Source: Sipunculus nudus
Taxonomy: Eukaryota; Annelida; Sipuncula; Golfingiida; Sipunculidae
Direction of reading: 5' to 3'
Length of the DNA: 64,000 bases
Assembly: GCA_026874595.1 (NCBI GenBank)
Contig: CM049307.1
Span: 2,133,579-2,197,578, forward strand
In this document: piece by piece, positions 24,552 to 36,957 of the stretch
Position numbering within the stretch: position 1 is the first letter of the stretch
Layout of the letters: the number at the start of each line of letters is the position of its first letter
Notes under the pieces: generated by a model
Told to the model about the DNA's origin: nothing
Seen by the model: only the letters and a program-made list of their open reading frames with translations
Database searches by the model: none
Program-made: the position numbers and the translations under genes

Positions 24552-26140
24552 AAGTGACCCATGGGTCATGAAGCTAAGCTGACTGATGGGCTAGTATTGG
24601 CCATGATACAGGATGCAGTTATGTGTGGTACTGGCTGATGGCACTGTACATAAGCCTGTAATTTATGCAAATGAGATCAAGGTGACCTTAGCACTTGTGT
24701 GGAGATCCAAGAAATATCATTTGTTTCCTGTAATGCATCCATTTTTTCAGAAGTTTATAAACTGGCACAATTCCTGTAATCTGGCATTTTAAAAATACAG
24801 GTAAAATGTATCAGAAACATAAGATAAATACAGATGGTGCAAACAAGTTATGATTAATAGACATTCTAGGATTCAGAGCAATTAACAAAACCACAGCTGA
24901 GAAATTATATGATTAACTTCATTTGAAGGTCTCAAAAATAAAGCTAAATTGCATAAGATTACAAATAAAAAAATTCAGTTAGCACCACCAGTCTTAAGCC
25001 ATGAATGAAACAAATAAAGAACAGAGAGCACATCAGGTTTCAGGACAATAGATGAAAACACAACTGACAACAAGTGACCAATGGGAAGACATTCACAAAG
25101 GAATTTTATCTGAGTGCAAAAATTTGTAGGTGGTATCCCCATTCAACTGTAGTAATTAAATTCTTCAAAATCAACAAGAAGAAAAAGTTTGATACTATGT
25201 CCAGCCATTCCAATTAAATCTACCCTTTTTGTATGCAGTCAGCTGAGCTTAGTTAATCACACACATTCTTGTAGGACATCCCTGAATGTCAAGACAGCAG
25301 ATTCTAGGTCAAACGGTCAAGTTTTGTACCTTGTCTGACTATCTGGGTGCTTAAAATTTTTTTTTGCTGGTAATATAGGTCACACTAAGACCTAATGTCA
25401 GGTTTCCATGAAGATTGCCCAAGAAGTTTTGGCTATTAGCATGCATATATAGGTCACCATGACCAAATTTCATGTTTCCATGGAGATTACCAAAGTCTTC
25501 CTTGTATATTACATTGGAACATTCTAGGGCTAGCAGATACAATTTGTGCCCCATTGGAGTGACTGGGATTTCAAAATCATGTTTTCAGTCTGTAGTTTGC
25601 AAAATATAGCTCACCTTGACCTAATTTTAGGTTTCCAAGGAGATTGGCCTAGGGCCTCCCTGGATGTACAATTAAAAAGTTTCTAGGTCTAATGGTTAGG
25701 ATTTGTGCCCTGTTAACAGACAGACTGCATCATCTGATGGTCTCAAAAACAGAAAAAAATGCGTGAAAATTTAAAAAAAATACAGGTGGCACCAACAGAC
25801 TTCAGGAAATGATGAAACACTCCAATATCAATATGCAGGGAAAGACTTGTTAATCAATGAATAAGTTATTCATATAATGGAGCTTTTGTATCAAATTTTT
25901 TATTAATTGGGGGGGGGGGGGGTTACTTTTGAGCCCCATAGCTCAAATGATATAGGTCACAATGACCTAATTTCAGGTTTCCAAGGAGATATTTTCAGTT
26001 TTTCAATTTTCAGTTAGAAATTTCTAGGTTCAGCAGTTAGGATTTTGTGCCCTGGTAATGGACAGGCAGACAACAGCACAACAGAGGGACAGAAAGACAA
26101 CAGCTTGCTTTTTGAAGATGACTTTCAGTCAGCTATGCCT
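24552..26140 (+). mobile_element. Degenerate A/H-like element I, with small element J inside
   Basis: It begins AAGTGACCCATGGGTCATGA and ends near GACTTTCAGTCAGCTATGCC, a decayed form of the 3' hairpin arm. Between them are diverged R2-like units (CAGGTGGCACCAACAG near 25785, G12 near 25910-25922) and a decayed GACAGG-type microsatellite (about 26060-26100). Divergence is much greater than between A1 and A2, so it is an older copy. Confidence 0.65.
25072..25251 (+). mobile_element. Miniature element J (about 180 bp)
   Basis: J has the A-type start AAGTGACC, part of the A 5' segment (GGGAAGACATTCACAAAGG...), a trace of a GTAGGTGG box, and the end CAGTCAGCTGAGCTTA. It looks like an internally deleted derivative that kept both termini, nested in element I. 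Confidence 0.5.
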
Positions 26141-26989
26141 ACAAATGGCAACATTGCTGTAATATAAAAGTATCCAAAATAGAGAAAAAAACATGAAATA
26201 GAAAAACAAGAAAATTCAAGAAATTTATGTCATCCTCTTCTGTCTTCAAGTCCAGGATGATTTTAAAGTCTTTGGTGACTAAGTACAAATAGTTAACAAT
26301 GCTCAAAGATGGAGGCACCTTGCAGTTACTGCAAAATAATTCAAGTATTTTATGTCCACCGCTAGCAACACCTGTTGGTGATTAGTGAAACTAAATGTGC
26401 TGATTTCTTCATATAAAAAATGAAATATCATATTTTATTATTATCTTGTGAGACAGACACTCCAAAACCAATCCCAACCAAGGTTAGCATGAGAGCAATC
26501 ACAGACTAAAATTTGAATGAAATTGAAAAAAAATCTAGGAAAGTTATCGCACGGAAATTAAAACCTGATGGACACACTGACAGACAGAAAGATACACAGA
26601 CAAACCCAAATAAAAGTCCCAGGTTCCTTCCAAGGAAGCAGGAGATAAAAATTCAGTGGTGACTCCTGTCTTCAGCAATTGATAAAACTATTCATGATCA
26701 ATGAACATATACCAGATTTCACAACACCAGGTGGAACCACAGCTGAGGAACTAGTGTGATTGAATCATCAAAGAAAATGTGTGGGGACTAAAAATTATAC
26801 AGATGGAGCCATCAGTCTTGAGGAACCTATAAAACTTGTCCTGATCATTGAACATACAAAGTTTCAGGACACTAGATGAAACTATAGCTGAGAGACTCAA
26901 ATGACTGCTTTTATGTTCAATGTATGTATGTCAAGGTCCAGATTAGAATCTGGTTCAGTTAAAAACTTGGCCAGACCTGAGATCACATT
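26141..26989. other. Diverged remnants of box-containing repeat units
   Basis: Segments around 26640-26900 resemble old R2 units (variants of GGTGGCGCCACC followed by AGTCTTCAG or AGTCTTGAG and a 'CTGATCATTGAACAT' stretch). One palindromic unit (CCAGATTAGAATCTGG, about 26938-26953) is of the type arrayed at 36958-37345. Confidence 0.4.
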
Positions 26990-27575
26990 TTAGGAAAAAA
27001 TATGCAGTGCTTTGAAGGTAATAGGGTTCACTTATATTGTGGAATTTGGCTAATTTGGCCTTGAAGATCAAGGTCAAGGTCATTTTTTCAGCCATTAACA
27101 TAATACCTGACAACTTTCATTTCAATTTTCAAAACCATACATCTGCACTTGAGAAATATGATGTATTGTTTGGTTTTTAATCAAATATGGAAATATCAAG
27201 GTTCATGGACTCTCTCAAGGACACTCTCATAGAATTATATTGTTCACACTATTGTCATGTGGGAATGATGGGGGTATTTAAAGTCACAAGAATAAGGAAA
27301 GGATTTAAGGTGGCATCTGTACATGAAATAAATATCAGACATCTTTGGTCATCTTCATTTCCAGAAAAATCCATGCCTTTCTACAGATATTTTTGTGTGA
27401 TTTTCATGAAAAACTGACCTATTTAAGGTCAAGGTCACTTTCCATAAATAGGTCATGATCCCAGTTTTAAAGAAAGGCTTCATCTACTCACCAATATCTA
27501 TGCAAAAGTCAAGTTTGATAAAGATCAATGAAATATTTTTTAGTTAACTCACAAAATTTCTCTATAGTGAAGGTA
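26990..27575 (+). mobile_element. Old relic of an F-type element, 3' part
   Basis: Phrases shared with the 3' part of F1 and F2 appear in the same order: AAGGTCAAGGTCA motifs, a 'GTCATGTGGGAATGATGGGG' stretch, 'CTTTGGTCATCTTCATTT', and 'GATCAATGAAATATTTTTT' near the end. The GGTGGCGCCACC box is reduced to GGTGGCATCTG. The termini are not preserved. Confidence 0.5.
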
Positions 27576-28150
27576 AGAGTAACTCCGACTTTCAGTTCAG
27601 TCTAAGGATACAACTAATGTTAATTATAAATTCATAAATTGATATTAATATTTTTTTGGGAACAAATAAATTTTCCTTATCAAGGATAACTTCATATACA
27701 TATTAGTTAATGTTATTTTTTTGCTCAATGATTTCTCCTCTTCCCTTAATCTTATTACTGAATTAAAGGCTTTTGGACAAATATTGCATTCTCATTGTGT
27801 GCTTTCTTTTTTCATAAACCATGAGCCAATATGGCATGTATGAAGACCAAGATGAAAACAATAACGTGCCCTTGGTAGTAAGACAACTACATTTATCACT
27901 GAAAAGTATCAATATCTGCATTGTAACCATCTCTGTCTATTGATATTTATTAATTTTTGCTCTTTGCAACACACACTTACATTTTTATGGATCTTAAAAC
28001 TGCCTCAAGCACTCGGTAAAGACTTCTTTTCAGAAGGCACAAGATGTGTTATTTTCACAAATGTCAAAGGTCCCATGCACTTAAACACAAGTTTATCTTT
28101 CTCTTAAACAACAGTGTAATTTGGTTGTAGACAGCCCTCTCTACAACCGT
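27576..28150. other. Unassigned AT-rich DNA
   Basis: Nothing was recognised before the 44-bp satellite begins. Confidence 0.4.
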
Positions 28151-30350
28151 CATTGTAAATACTTGACAGTTTGAACAGACCCGTGGACTTAGTCATTATG
28201 AACACCCGACAGTTTGAACAGACCCTGTGGACTTTGTCATTGTGAACACCAGGCAGTCTGAACAGACCCTGTGGACTTTGTCATTCTAAACACCAGACAG
28301 TTTGAACAGACCCCGTGGACTTTGTCATTGTGAACACCAGACAGTTTGAACAGACCCCGTCTACTTTGTCATTGTAAACACCGGACAGTTTGAACAGACC
28401 CTGTGGACTTTGTCCTTTTGAACACCTGACAGTTTGAACAGACCCTGTAGACTTTGTCATTTTAAACACCCGACAGTTTGAACAGACCAAGTGAACTTTG
28501 TCATTGTGAACACCCGACAGTTTGAACAGACCCCGTGGACTTTGTCATTGTAACACCAGACAGTTTGAACAGACCCTGTGGGCTTTGTCATTGTGAACAC
28601 CTGACAGTTTGAACAGACCCCGTGGACTTTGTCATTTTGAACACCTGACAGTTTGAACAGACCCCGTGGACTTTGTCCTTGTGAACACCTGACAGTTTGA
28701 ACAGACCCCGTGGACTTTGTCATTGTGAACACCTGACAGTTTGAACAGACCCTGTGGACTTTGTCAATGTGAACACCTGACAGTTTGAACAGACCCTGTG
28801 GACTTTGTCATGGTGAACACCTGACAGTTTGAACAGACCCTGTGGACTTTGTCAATGTGGACACCTGATAGTTTGAACAGACCCTGTGGACTTTGTCATT
28901 GTGAACACCTGACAGTTTGAACAGACCCCGCTGACTTTGTCATTGTGAACACCTGACAGTTTGAACAGATGCAGTGGACTTTGTCATTGTGAACACCAGA
29001 CAGTTTGAACAGACCCCGTCTACTTTGTCATTGTAAACACCGGACAGTTTGAACAGACCCTGTAGACTTTGTCATTGTGAACACCTGACAGTTTGAACAG
29101 ACCCTGTAGACTTTGTCATTTTAAACACCCGACAGTTTGAACAGACCCTGTAGACTTTGTCATTGTGAACACCCGACAGTTTGAACAGACCCAGTGGACT
29201 TTGTCATTTTGAACACCCGACAGTTTGAACAGACCCTGTGGACTTTGTCCTTGTGAACACCTGACAGTTTGAACAGACCCCGTGGACTTTGTCATTTTGA
29301 ACACCTGACAGTTTGAACAGACCCCGTGGACTTTGTCCTTGTGAACACCTGACAGTTTGAACAGACCCCGTGGACTTTGTCATTGTGAACACCTGACAGT
29401 TTGAACAGACCCTGTGGACTTTGTCAATGTGAACACCTGACAGTTTGAACAGACCCTGTGGACTTTGTCAATGTGAACACCTGACAGTTTGAACAGACCC
29501 TGTGGACTTTGTCATGGTGGACACCTGATAGTTTGAACAGACCCTGTGGACTTTGTCATTGTGAACACCTGACAGTTTGAACAGACCCTGTGGACTTTGT
29601 CATTGTGAACACCTGACAGTTTGAACAGACCCCGCTGACTTTGTCATTGTGAACACCTGACAGTTTGAACAGATGCAGTGGACTTTGTCATTGTGAACAC
29701 CAGACAGTTTGAACAGACCCTGTAGACTTTGTCATTGTGAACACCTGACAGTTTGAACAGACCCTGTAGACTTTGTTATTTTAAACACCCGACAGTTTGA
29801 ACAGACCCTGTAGACTTTGTCATTGTGAACACCAGACAGTTTGAACAGACCCTGTAGACTTTGTCATTGTGAACACCAGACAGTTTGAACAGACCCCGTG
29901 GACTTTGTCCTTGTGAACACCTGACAGTTTGAACAGACCCTGTGGACTTTGTCATTGTGAACACCTGACAGTTTGAACAGACCCTGTGGACTTTGTCAAT
30001 GTGAACACCTGACAGTTTGAACAGACCCTGTGGACTTTGTCATTGTGAACACCTGACAGTTTGAGCAGACCCTGTGGACTTTGTCAATGTGGACACCTGA
30101 CAGTTTGAACAGACCCCGTGGACTTTGTCATTGTGAACACCTGACAGTTTGAACAGACCCTGTGGACTTTGTCAATGTGAACACCTGACAGTTTGAACAG
30201 ACCCTGTGGACTTTGTCATTGTGAACACCTGACAGTTTGAACAGGCTCTGTGGACTTTGTCAATGTTGACACGGGACAGTTTGAACAGACCCTGTGGACA
30301 TTGTCACTGTGAACACCTGACAGTTTGAACAGACCCTGTGGACTTTGTCT
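28151..30350. repeat. 44-bp satellite, about 50 copies, with a higher-order repeat
   Basis: The unit reads GACAGTTTGAACAGACCCTG then TGGACTTTGTCATTGTGAAC plus ACCT, 44 bases. Diagnostic variants recur exactly 660 bases (15 units) apart: 28621-28800 equals 29281-29460 almost base for base, the ACACCTGATAG variant is at 28861 and 29521, and the CTGTAGACTTTGTCATT variant is at about 28442, 29101 and 29761. Long minus-strand frames exist only because stops are rare in the unit; 44 is not a multiple of three. Confidence 0.95.
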
Positions 30351-30643
30351 TTTGGTCATGGTAGTTTCTACATATTACAGAAGACGGGTAGTAGACCAGA
30401 TATTACTATACCTAATATATAAATTCAATATAGGTATAGGAATTTATTTTTAGTAAAATAGAAAAAAGACCCTACCCAATAGGGCTATGTGGCAAAATTT
30501 TATGAAATAACAGTGGGATAAATGGTCTTAATATTAGATATTTATAATTTTTGTTTGCAGAGCCATAAATCATGTGACCATGATTTATTACAAGTACAAA
30601 TCTCAGTACAGCAGAGAGCTGGAAATATTAACATTATAGTGAA
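30351..30643. other. Short unassigned spacer
   Basis: No feature was recognised between the 44-bp satellite and element F1. Confidence 0.4.
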
Positions 30644-32320
30644 CTAGACATTTCTTGACACCATAAGTGCCAGAGTATCCCCAGACATAGTACGCCCCCC
30701 CCCCCTTTTTAAGAATAGGCCCCCATTTCTAACATCATATACTGACACTTGGCAAGCAATTATTGTTTCTTCCATCGATCAATCCACAATCTTTTTAAAG
30801 ATGTGTCCTGTGACCTTGACCTTTGACCTCATGACCCCAAAATCAATTCGGGTCTTGCTTTTCCAATGGGACATATATAAGTCAAGTTTGAAATCCATAC
30901 ATCAATAAAAGCAGGAATTATCATCCAGAAACTAATTTTTTGACAGATGGCTCCTGTGACCTTCACCTTTGACCTTGTGACCTCAGAAAAGATAGGGTTC
31001 TTCCTCTCTTGGCAGGTGAACTATATGTGCAAGATGAAAGACCTGAGATAAAATGTTTGACTGAAAATGCATCCACATCTTTTTAAAGATGTGTCCTGTG
31101 ACCGTGACCTCATGACCCCAAAATCAATCCGGGTCTTGCTTTTCCAATGGGACATATACAAGTCAAGATTGAAATCCATACATCAATAAAAGCAGAAATT
31201 ATCATCCAGAAACTAATTTTTGGACAGATGGCTCCTGTGACCTTCACCTTTGACCTTGTGACCTCAAAATAATAGGGGTCTTCCTTTCTTGGCAGGTGAA
31301 CTATATGTGCAAGATGAAAGATCTGAGATGAATTGTTTGGCTGAAAATGCATCCACAATCTTTTTAAAGATGTGTCCTGTGACTTTGACCTTTGACCTCA
31401 TGACCCCAAAATCAATTCGAGTCTTGCTTTTTCAATATATAAGTCAAGTTTGAAATCAATACATCAATAAAAGCAGGAATTATCATCCAGAAACTAATTT
31501 TTGACAGATAGCTCCTGTGGCCTATACCTTTGACCTTGTGACCCCAAAATTGATATGGATATTGGCAAGTGAGCTATATATTTAAGATTATAGACCTGGG
31601 ATGAAAGTTTGGCTTAAAATGCATCCACAGTATCTTTTAAGATGCGAGTCCAGCTTTGACCTCATGACCCTAGAACCTATAGGGCTTTACTTTAGTGGTG
31701 GGCCATACATAAGTCACGTTTGAAATCCATATGGCTATCAACACTGGAGATATCATAAGAAGTGTGTGATTTTCACCAAATATGGACACATTAAAGGTCA
31801 AGGCCACTCTCATGGTAAAGGTCATGACCCAAATGTAAATAGACCTCATCCCATAACCCGTCTCTCTACAAGTGCATAATATGAAAGAAATCTGTCCATT
31901 AGTTGTTGACTTATAATGTTTACAGTACTGTCAAGTGGCAATTATGGGGGTATTAAAAGGCGTAAAAACAAGAAAAGGATAATAGGTGGCGCCACCAGTT
32001 TCCAGTATATCACAAGGCTATCCAAGATCTTTGGTCACCTTGATTTTTGGACCAGTCCATGCAAGCTTACTTGAGATATTTAAGAATTTGTGTTATTTTC
32101 AGCAAAAATGGACCTATTCAAGGTCAAGGTCACTCTCCTAGCATAGGTCATGACCCCATTTTAAATAGGCTTTGTCCCCTTACCTATATCTATACAAATG
32201 TAAAGTTTGAAAAAGATTAGTGAAATATTTTTTGAGTTATCCCGCTCACAAGGTTTTTCTGCGGTGGCGGCGGCGGGACCGTTGTGAAACCATAGTATCC
32301 CAACTTTGTCTGGGGATACA
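30644..32320 (+). mobile_element. Element F1 (non-autonomous, structured ends)
   Basis: F1 starts CTAGACATTTCTTGACACC and ends TGTCTGGGGATAC before AATAATA. The inner 5' motif GTATCCCCAGACA is the exact reverse complement of the 3' TGTCTGGGGATAC. A C10 run follows the 5' end. The body has about three tandem units (starts near 30784, 31068, 31353) rich in TGACCT, a derived fourth unit, a single GGTGGCGCCACC box at 31985-31996 and a GCGGTGGCGGCGGCGGG stretch near the 3' end. No protein is encoded. F2 is a second copy with about six units. Confidence 0.8.
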
Positions 32321-33329
32321 ATAATACATATACAACCAGGTATATCCATTAATAAGTGATTGATTATGAAAAGCCGACCATCCAGCTTGTTAATTCAACT
32401 TCCACTTGGCTCAGTGTTTGTTTTAAGTGATGCACTGCACTATGGATACTCGGATATCATACTTAATTAAAAATAGCTTCTTTTATTATTCTTACCAGTG
32501 TGTTGCCATGGTAATGTGGAAGTTGTCCGGGTGATATTAATCTGTGGTTAATACACTAATGCTGGAGTGGAGTGCGTGTAGTAGCTGCTGCTTTAAATGA
32601 CCAACCTGAAGCACGTGCAGGTGTTAATCATATGAATCAAGATCATCGAGTGCAGATATATATTTACATATTAGAATACACAGATCCTGGACCAGAGAAT
32701 AAACATCAACTTTGCTGTGTGTGTCTTTGCCTGTGATTTCTTTACACTAAATTTTTTCCTGCAGTGCACAAAATTGAAAGTTCAGCCTTGGTGAAGATAT
32801 ATGAACTCTGCTATGTGCACTCTAATTTATATATGCTGGGTTTCTGCAAAGGGCCTCAGCTGTAGTTAGGCCAATAGACTGATTATACAGTCCAACTGAT
32901 GCATAATGTCCACACTAATACACACGCTCCCAGGCTGGTTGATGATGGTTTCTGGCAGCGCTGATCTCTATTTAGCACAAGCAGTCATGATAGCTGCAGC
33001 CAGACGGCCCCATCATCCATATTCACTCTCCTCTCATGAGGGATTTATTACTATCGAAGCCCAAATATACATAATTTAGATGACCAGATAAAAAAAAACA
33101 GGACTAAACAGCCCCAGCATCAAAAAGAAACATTCTTATCTGTAAATATGGCATCCCCCGGGTATTTTTAAAATTAATCTCCCTTTATATTAAAATAGCT
33201 GGATTAATAAATGTTCTTGAATGGTATTATTCACTATTGATTACTTATTAATTACTGACTTCAATATGCTGATGACAGTGAAGTCATGAAAATGTGATCA
33301 AGAATGGAAAACTTGTAACCAAATAATGT
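32321..33329. other. Unique-looking DNA; candidate regulatory region
   Basis: This stretch is free of the repeat families that fill the window and is less AT-biased in places. GTTGCCATGGTAAT at 32502-32515 is one base from a palindromic RFX X-box, and TGATTGATTATG near 32355 resembles a PBX/Hox-type site. No coding frame is recognised. Its regulatory nature is an inference from motifs alone. Confidence 0.35.
32502..32515. promoter_or_regulatory. RFX X-box-like motif
   Basis: GTTGCCATGGTAAT differs from the palindrome GTTGCCATGGTAAC by its last base. RFX proteins bind such sites in many animals, often at ciliary genes. No gene is visible nearby, so this may be a chance match. Confidence 0.3.
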
Positions 33330-34857
33330 GACTTTCCCCATCCGCATGACTTTTCCCCATCCTCCTGATTTTTTCCTATCCCCCTGTATTTTCCTATCTT
33401 CCTGACTATTCCCTATCTTCCTGACTTTACCCTATATCCCTGTCCTTTCCCCTTCCTCCTGACTTTTCCCTATCCTCCTGACTTTTCCCAATCCTCCTGC
33501 TTTTTCATTATTCCCCTGTATTTCCCTATCTTCCTGACTATTCCCTATCTTCCTGACTATTCCCTGTCTTCCTGACTTTTCCCTATATCCCTGTCCTTTC
33601 TTCATCCTTCTGACTTTTCCCCATCCTTCTCACTTTTCCCCATCCTCCTGCCTGTTACCCATCCTAATGACTTTTCCCCATACTTCTGCCTGTTCCCAAT
33701 CCTAATGACTTTTCCCCATCCTCCTGCCTGTTCCCAATTCTTATGACTTTTCCCCATCCTCCTGCCTGTTCCCAATCCTAATGACTTTTCCCCATCCTCC
33801 TGCCTGTTACCCATCCTAATGACTTTTCCCCATCCTCCTGCCTGTTCCCAATCCTAATGACTTTTCCCCATCCTCCTGCCTGTTCCCAATCCTAATGACT
33901 TTTCCCCATCCTCCTGCCTGTTCCCAATCCTAATGACTTTTCCCCATCCTCCTGCCTGTTCCCAATCCTAATGACTTTTCCCCATCATCCTGCCTGTTCC
34001 CAATCCTAATGACTTTTCCCCATCATCCTGCCTGTTCCCAATCCTAATGACTTTTCCCCATCCTCCTGCCTGTTCCCAATCCTAATGACTTTTCCCCATC
34101 CTTCTGCCTCTTACCCATCCTAATGACTTTTCCCCATCCTCCTGCCTGTTCCCAATCCTAATGACTTTTCCCCATCCTCCTGCCTGTTCCCCATCCTAAT
34201 GACTTTTCCCCATCATCCTGCCTGTTCCCAATCCTAATGACTTTTCCCCATCCTCCTGCCTGTTCCCAATCCTAATGACTTTTCCCCATCCTCCTGCCTG
34301 TTCCAAATCCTAATGACTTTTCCCCATCCTCCTGCCTGTTACCCATCCTAATGACTTTTCCCCATCCTCCTGCCTGTTCCCAATCCTTATGACTTTTCCC
34401 CATCCTCCTGCCTGTTCCCCATCCTAATGACTTTTCCCCATCCTCCTGCCTGTTCCCAATCCTAATGACTTTTCCCCATCCTCCTGCCTGTTCCAAATCC
34501 TAATGACTTTCCCCATCCTCCTGCCTGTTACCCATCCTAATGACTTTTCCCCATCCTCCTGCCTGTTCCCAATCCTTATGACTTTTCCCCATCCTCCTGC
34601 CTGTTCCAAATCCTAATGACTTTTCCCCATCCTCCTGCCTGTTACCCATCCTAATGACTTTTCCCCATCCTCCTGCCTGTTACCCATCCTAATGACTTTT
34701 CCCCATCCTCCTGCCTGTTCCCAATCCTTATGACTTTTCCCCATCCTCCTGCCTGTTCCCAATCCTAATGACTTTTCCCCATCCTCCTGCCTGTTCCCAA
34801 TCCTAATGACTTTTCCCAATTCTTCTCACTTTTCCCCATCCTCCTTACTTTTCTCTC
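33330..34857. repeat. Pyrimidine-rich minisatellite: 19-bp units maturing into 38-bp dimers
   Basis: From about 33330 to 33640 diverged units of roughly 19 bases occur (CCTGACTTTTCCCTAT and similar). From about 33647 the array becomes a homogeneous 38-bp dimer, ATGACTTTTCCCCATCCTC followed by CTGCCTGTTCCCAATCCTA, for about 31 copies. Variant units (TTACCCATCC, TTCCAAATCC, CCTTATG) recur at 3- and 5-unit spacing. The plus strand is strongly pyrimidine-rich. Minus-strand frames over it are repeat artefacts. Confidence 0.92.
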
Positions 34858-35486
34858 AGATAGTATTTCTTATTCTTCTTTCTTCCCTAGTTTAAAATTT
34901 TTGTCTGGTTCTTGTTATCCTCATAGTTTATTACATTTCAGTGACTTTTAACTCTCTGACCCTTTTTTGTACCCAATTCTTACAAGTATAGTATAAGTTT
35001 ACAACTTATATATGTGTCATTTACATGAACCTATGTTGTGATGTTTATTCAAATGGCAATTTTTATATTTTATTTTGATGTCTCTTTGAATATTTAACAT
35101 GTATGAGAATCAATATGCTTGGCAGTATAAGATCCATGCATAAAACTTTACTGCAGCTACTCAAATAAAGACCACTGTGGTAGATTTGGAACTACACCAA
35201 GGGGTCAGGCCCAGAGCAAAGGTGAATTAGATTATGACCCTGTGTTTACATCACTTACACTGCATAAATACACTGTTGTAGATTACCCTGAGCCTGCAGA
35301 GTCCGCCAAATGTTAAATAGTTTAGACTGAAAGGTATGTCAACATGGGTCAGGTAATTAGACATACCTGTGAATCACCAGGTTAGATCAGGCTCTCCTGT
35401 ATCTAAATATGTTAAGGAGGTTGTGTGAAGGATTAACTCAACACGAGTCTGACTCCATCAGGTCAACCTGCCCTGCATATCACATG
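34858..35486. other. Unassigned DNA between two minisatellites
   Basis: Nothing was recognised; AT-rich at the left end. Confidence 0.4.
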
Positions 35487-35771
35487 TACATACCTACACA
35501 GCTGCAGATCCAGGGATGGGGGCAGGGTAGAGTTACATACCTACACAGCCGCAGATCCAGGGATGGGGGCAGGGTAGAGTTACATACCTACACAGCCGCA
35601 GATCCAGGGATGGGGGCAGGGTAGAGTTACATACCTACACAGCCGCAGATCCAGGGATGGGGGCAGGGTAGAGTTACATACCTACACAGCCGCAGATCCA
35701 GGGATGGGGGCAGGGTAGAGTTACATACCTACACAGCCGCAGATCCAGAGATGGGGCAGGGTAGAGTTACA
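35487..35771. repeat. 47-bp minisatellite, about 6 copies
   Basis: The unit TACATACCTACACAGCCGC continues with AGATCCAGGGATGGGGGCAG and GGTAGAGT. The copies are nearly identical and the last has lost a G. A 71-codon frame reading into it (35409-35624) is a by-product. Confidence 0.92.
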
Positions 35772-36957
35772 AAGGGTTTAACCAACACCTTTACTGATGG
35801 CAATGACCCTCTGTTACAGTTTTCTTAAATTCCACAGCCAACACCCTCTCCTCATTGTCTTACTTAGTTTTGGGCATTTTTTTTACTGTATTAATCCCTC
35901 AATTTAAATGGTAAACCCTACCATTCTAAATCATGGATCCCCCCTGACACACAGCTGGTGTTTGTGTGTGGTGCATGGTGAAGTGAAATATTCACCAAAA
36001 GAAAACACAAAACTGACTTATTTTCTAGGAAAATTTCTGATCATAAACAACTTTGTCCACCAGGAGTAGAGTTTTTTTGTGAATTTCCTCTTGCCAAAAC
36101 TTGTGTGACTTTCTTCCTTTGTCTTTCCCCTTAAATTCATGCATTATGTTTGTATGTGTGCATGTTTATCACTTTGAATAAAAATGTGACCATTTCCAAT
36201 ATATTATAAATAATGAAATATTAAGATAATTTAGAATCTGATAAATTAAGCAGCAGAAACAATAATATGATATAAAGTATTCCTATTTTACGGTATTAAT
36301 GTTTTCACACATCATTCACTGGAACTAATATAATTAAGTGTTAAGCTGGCGTCTGATGTTGGCTTCTTAATTTATCTAGGGACACAAAACTTATGCAATC
36401 TGCTTAATTCTGATAATTTTTCAGGGAGTTAATTAAAGCTCCATATACTAAAATTTCACCATGCCCTAGGCCACATAAAGGATTAACAGAACACTACTGA
36501 ATGGAAAGAAGTGAAAAATTCCCTTAACAATGAATCAGAGAGAAAGAACTGCCACAAATGCAAGGAGCAGCCAGTTTTGTCTACTATGCATGTTTGTGTG
36601 GCCGTATCATGTGATGGAATGTTGAGGGACCAATAGCATATCATAAATATCAATGTACCAGTCACTGCAAGTATAATCAGCTCTCAGTAATATTTGTAAC
36701 TGCTGATAATCTAGCGGGCAGGAAGTACAAGGCCAGGAAGGAAAGCAGAGACCAAATGTATATATTAGTGTGCAAATAAATATCAGCTGATATTTACATT
36801 TCACTGTTAAACTAGTATCCATAGAAGCACATCCGTGGATAAGGCTTGATACAAGCCACAAGAAATAAGAGCACTGCTTAATATAGCATTATAAATGACC
36901 AGTGTGTGTTTGGAGGTACAAGGCCACGTAGGAAAGCAGAGACCAAATGTATATGTC
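35772..36957. other. Unassigned DNA with one local direct repeat
   Basis: A segment of about 40 bases (TACAAGGCCA followed by GGAAAGCAGAGACCAAATGT) occurs at about 36725-36763 and again at about 36915-36953. No coding frame was recognised. Confidence 0.45.

Noticed and set aside
28281-29964. Minus-strand frames of 62-91 codons rich in DKVHGVCSN and TMTKSTGSVQ
   Set aside because: They are translations of the 44-bp satellite in rotating frames; 44 is not a multiple of 3 and there is no start or stop logic.
33602-34819. Minus-strand repeat proteins of the GNRQEDGEKSLG type
   Set aside because: By-product of the purine-rich minus strand of the 38-bp minisatellite; frames break at single-base indels.
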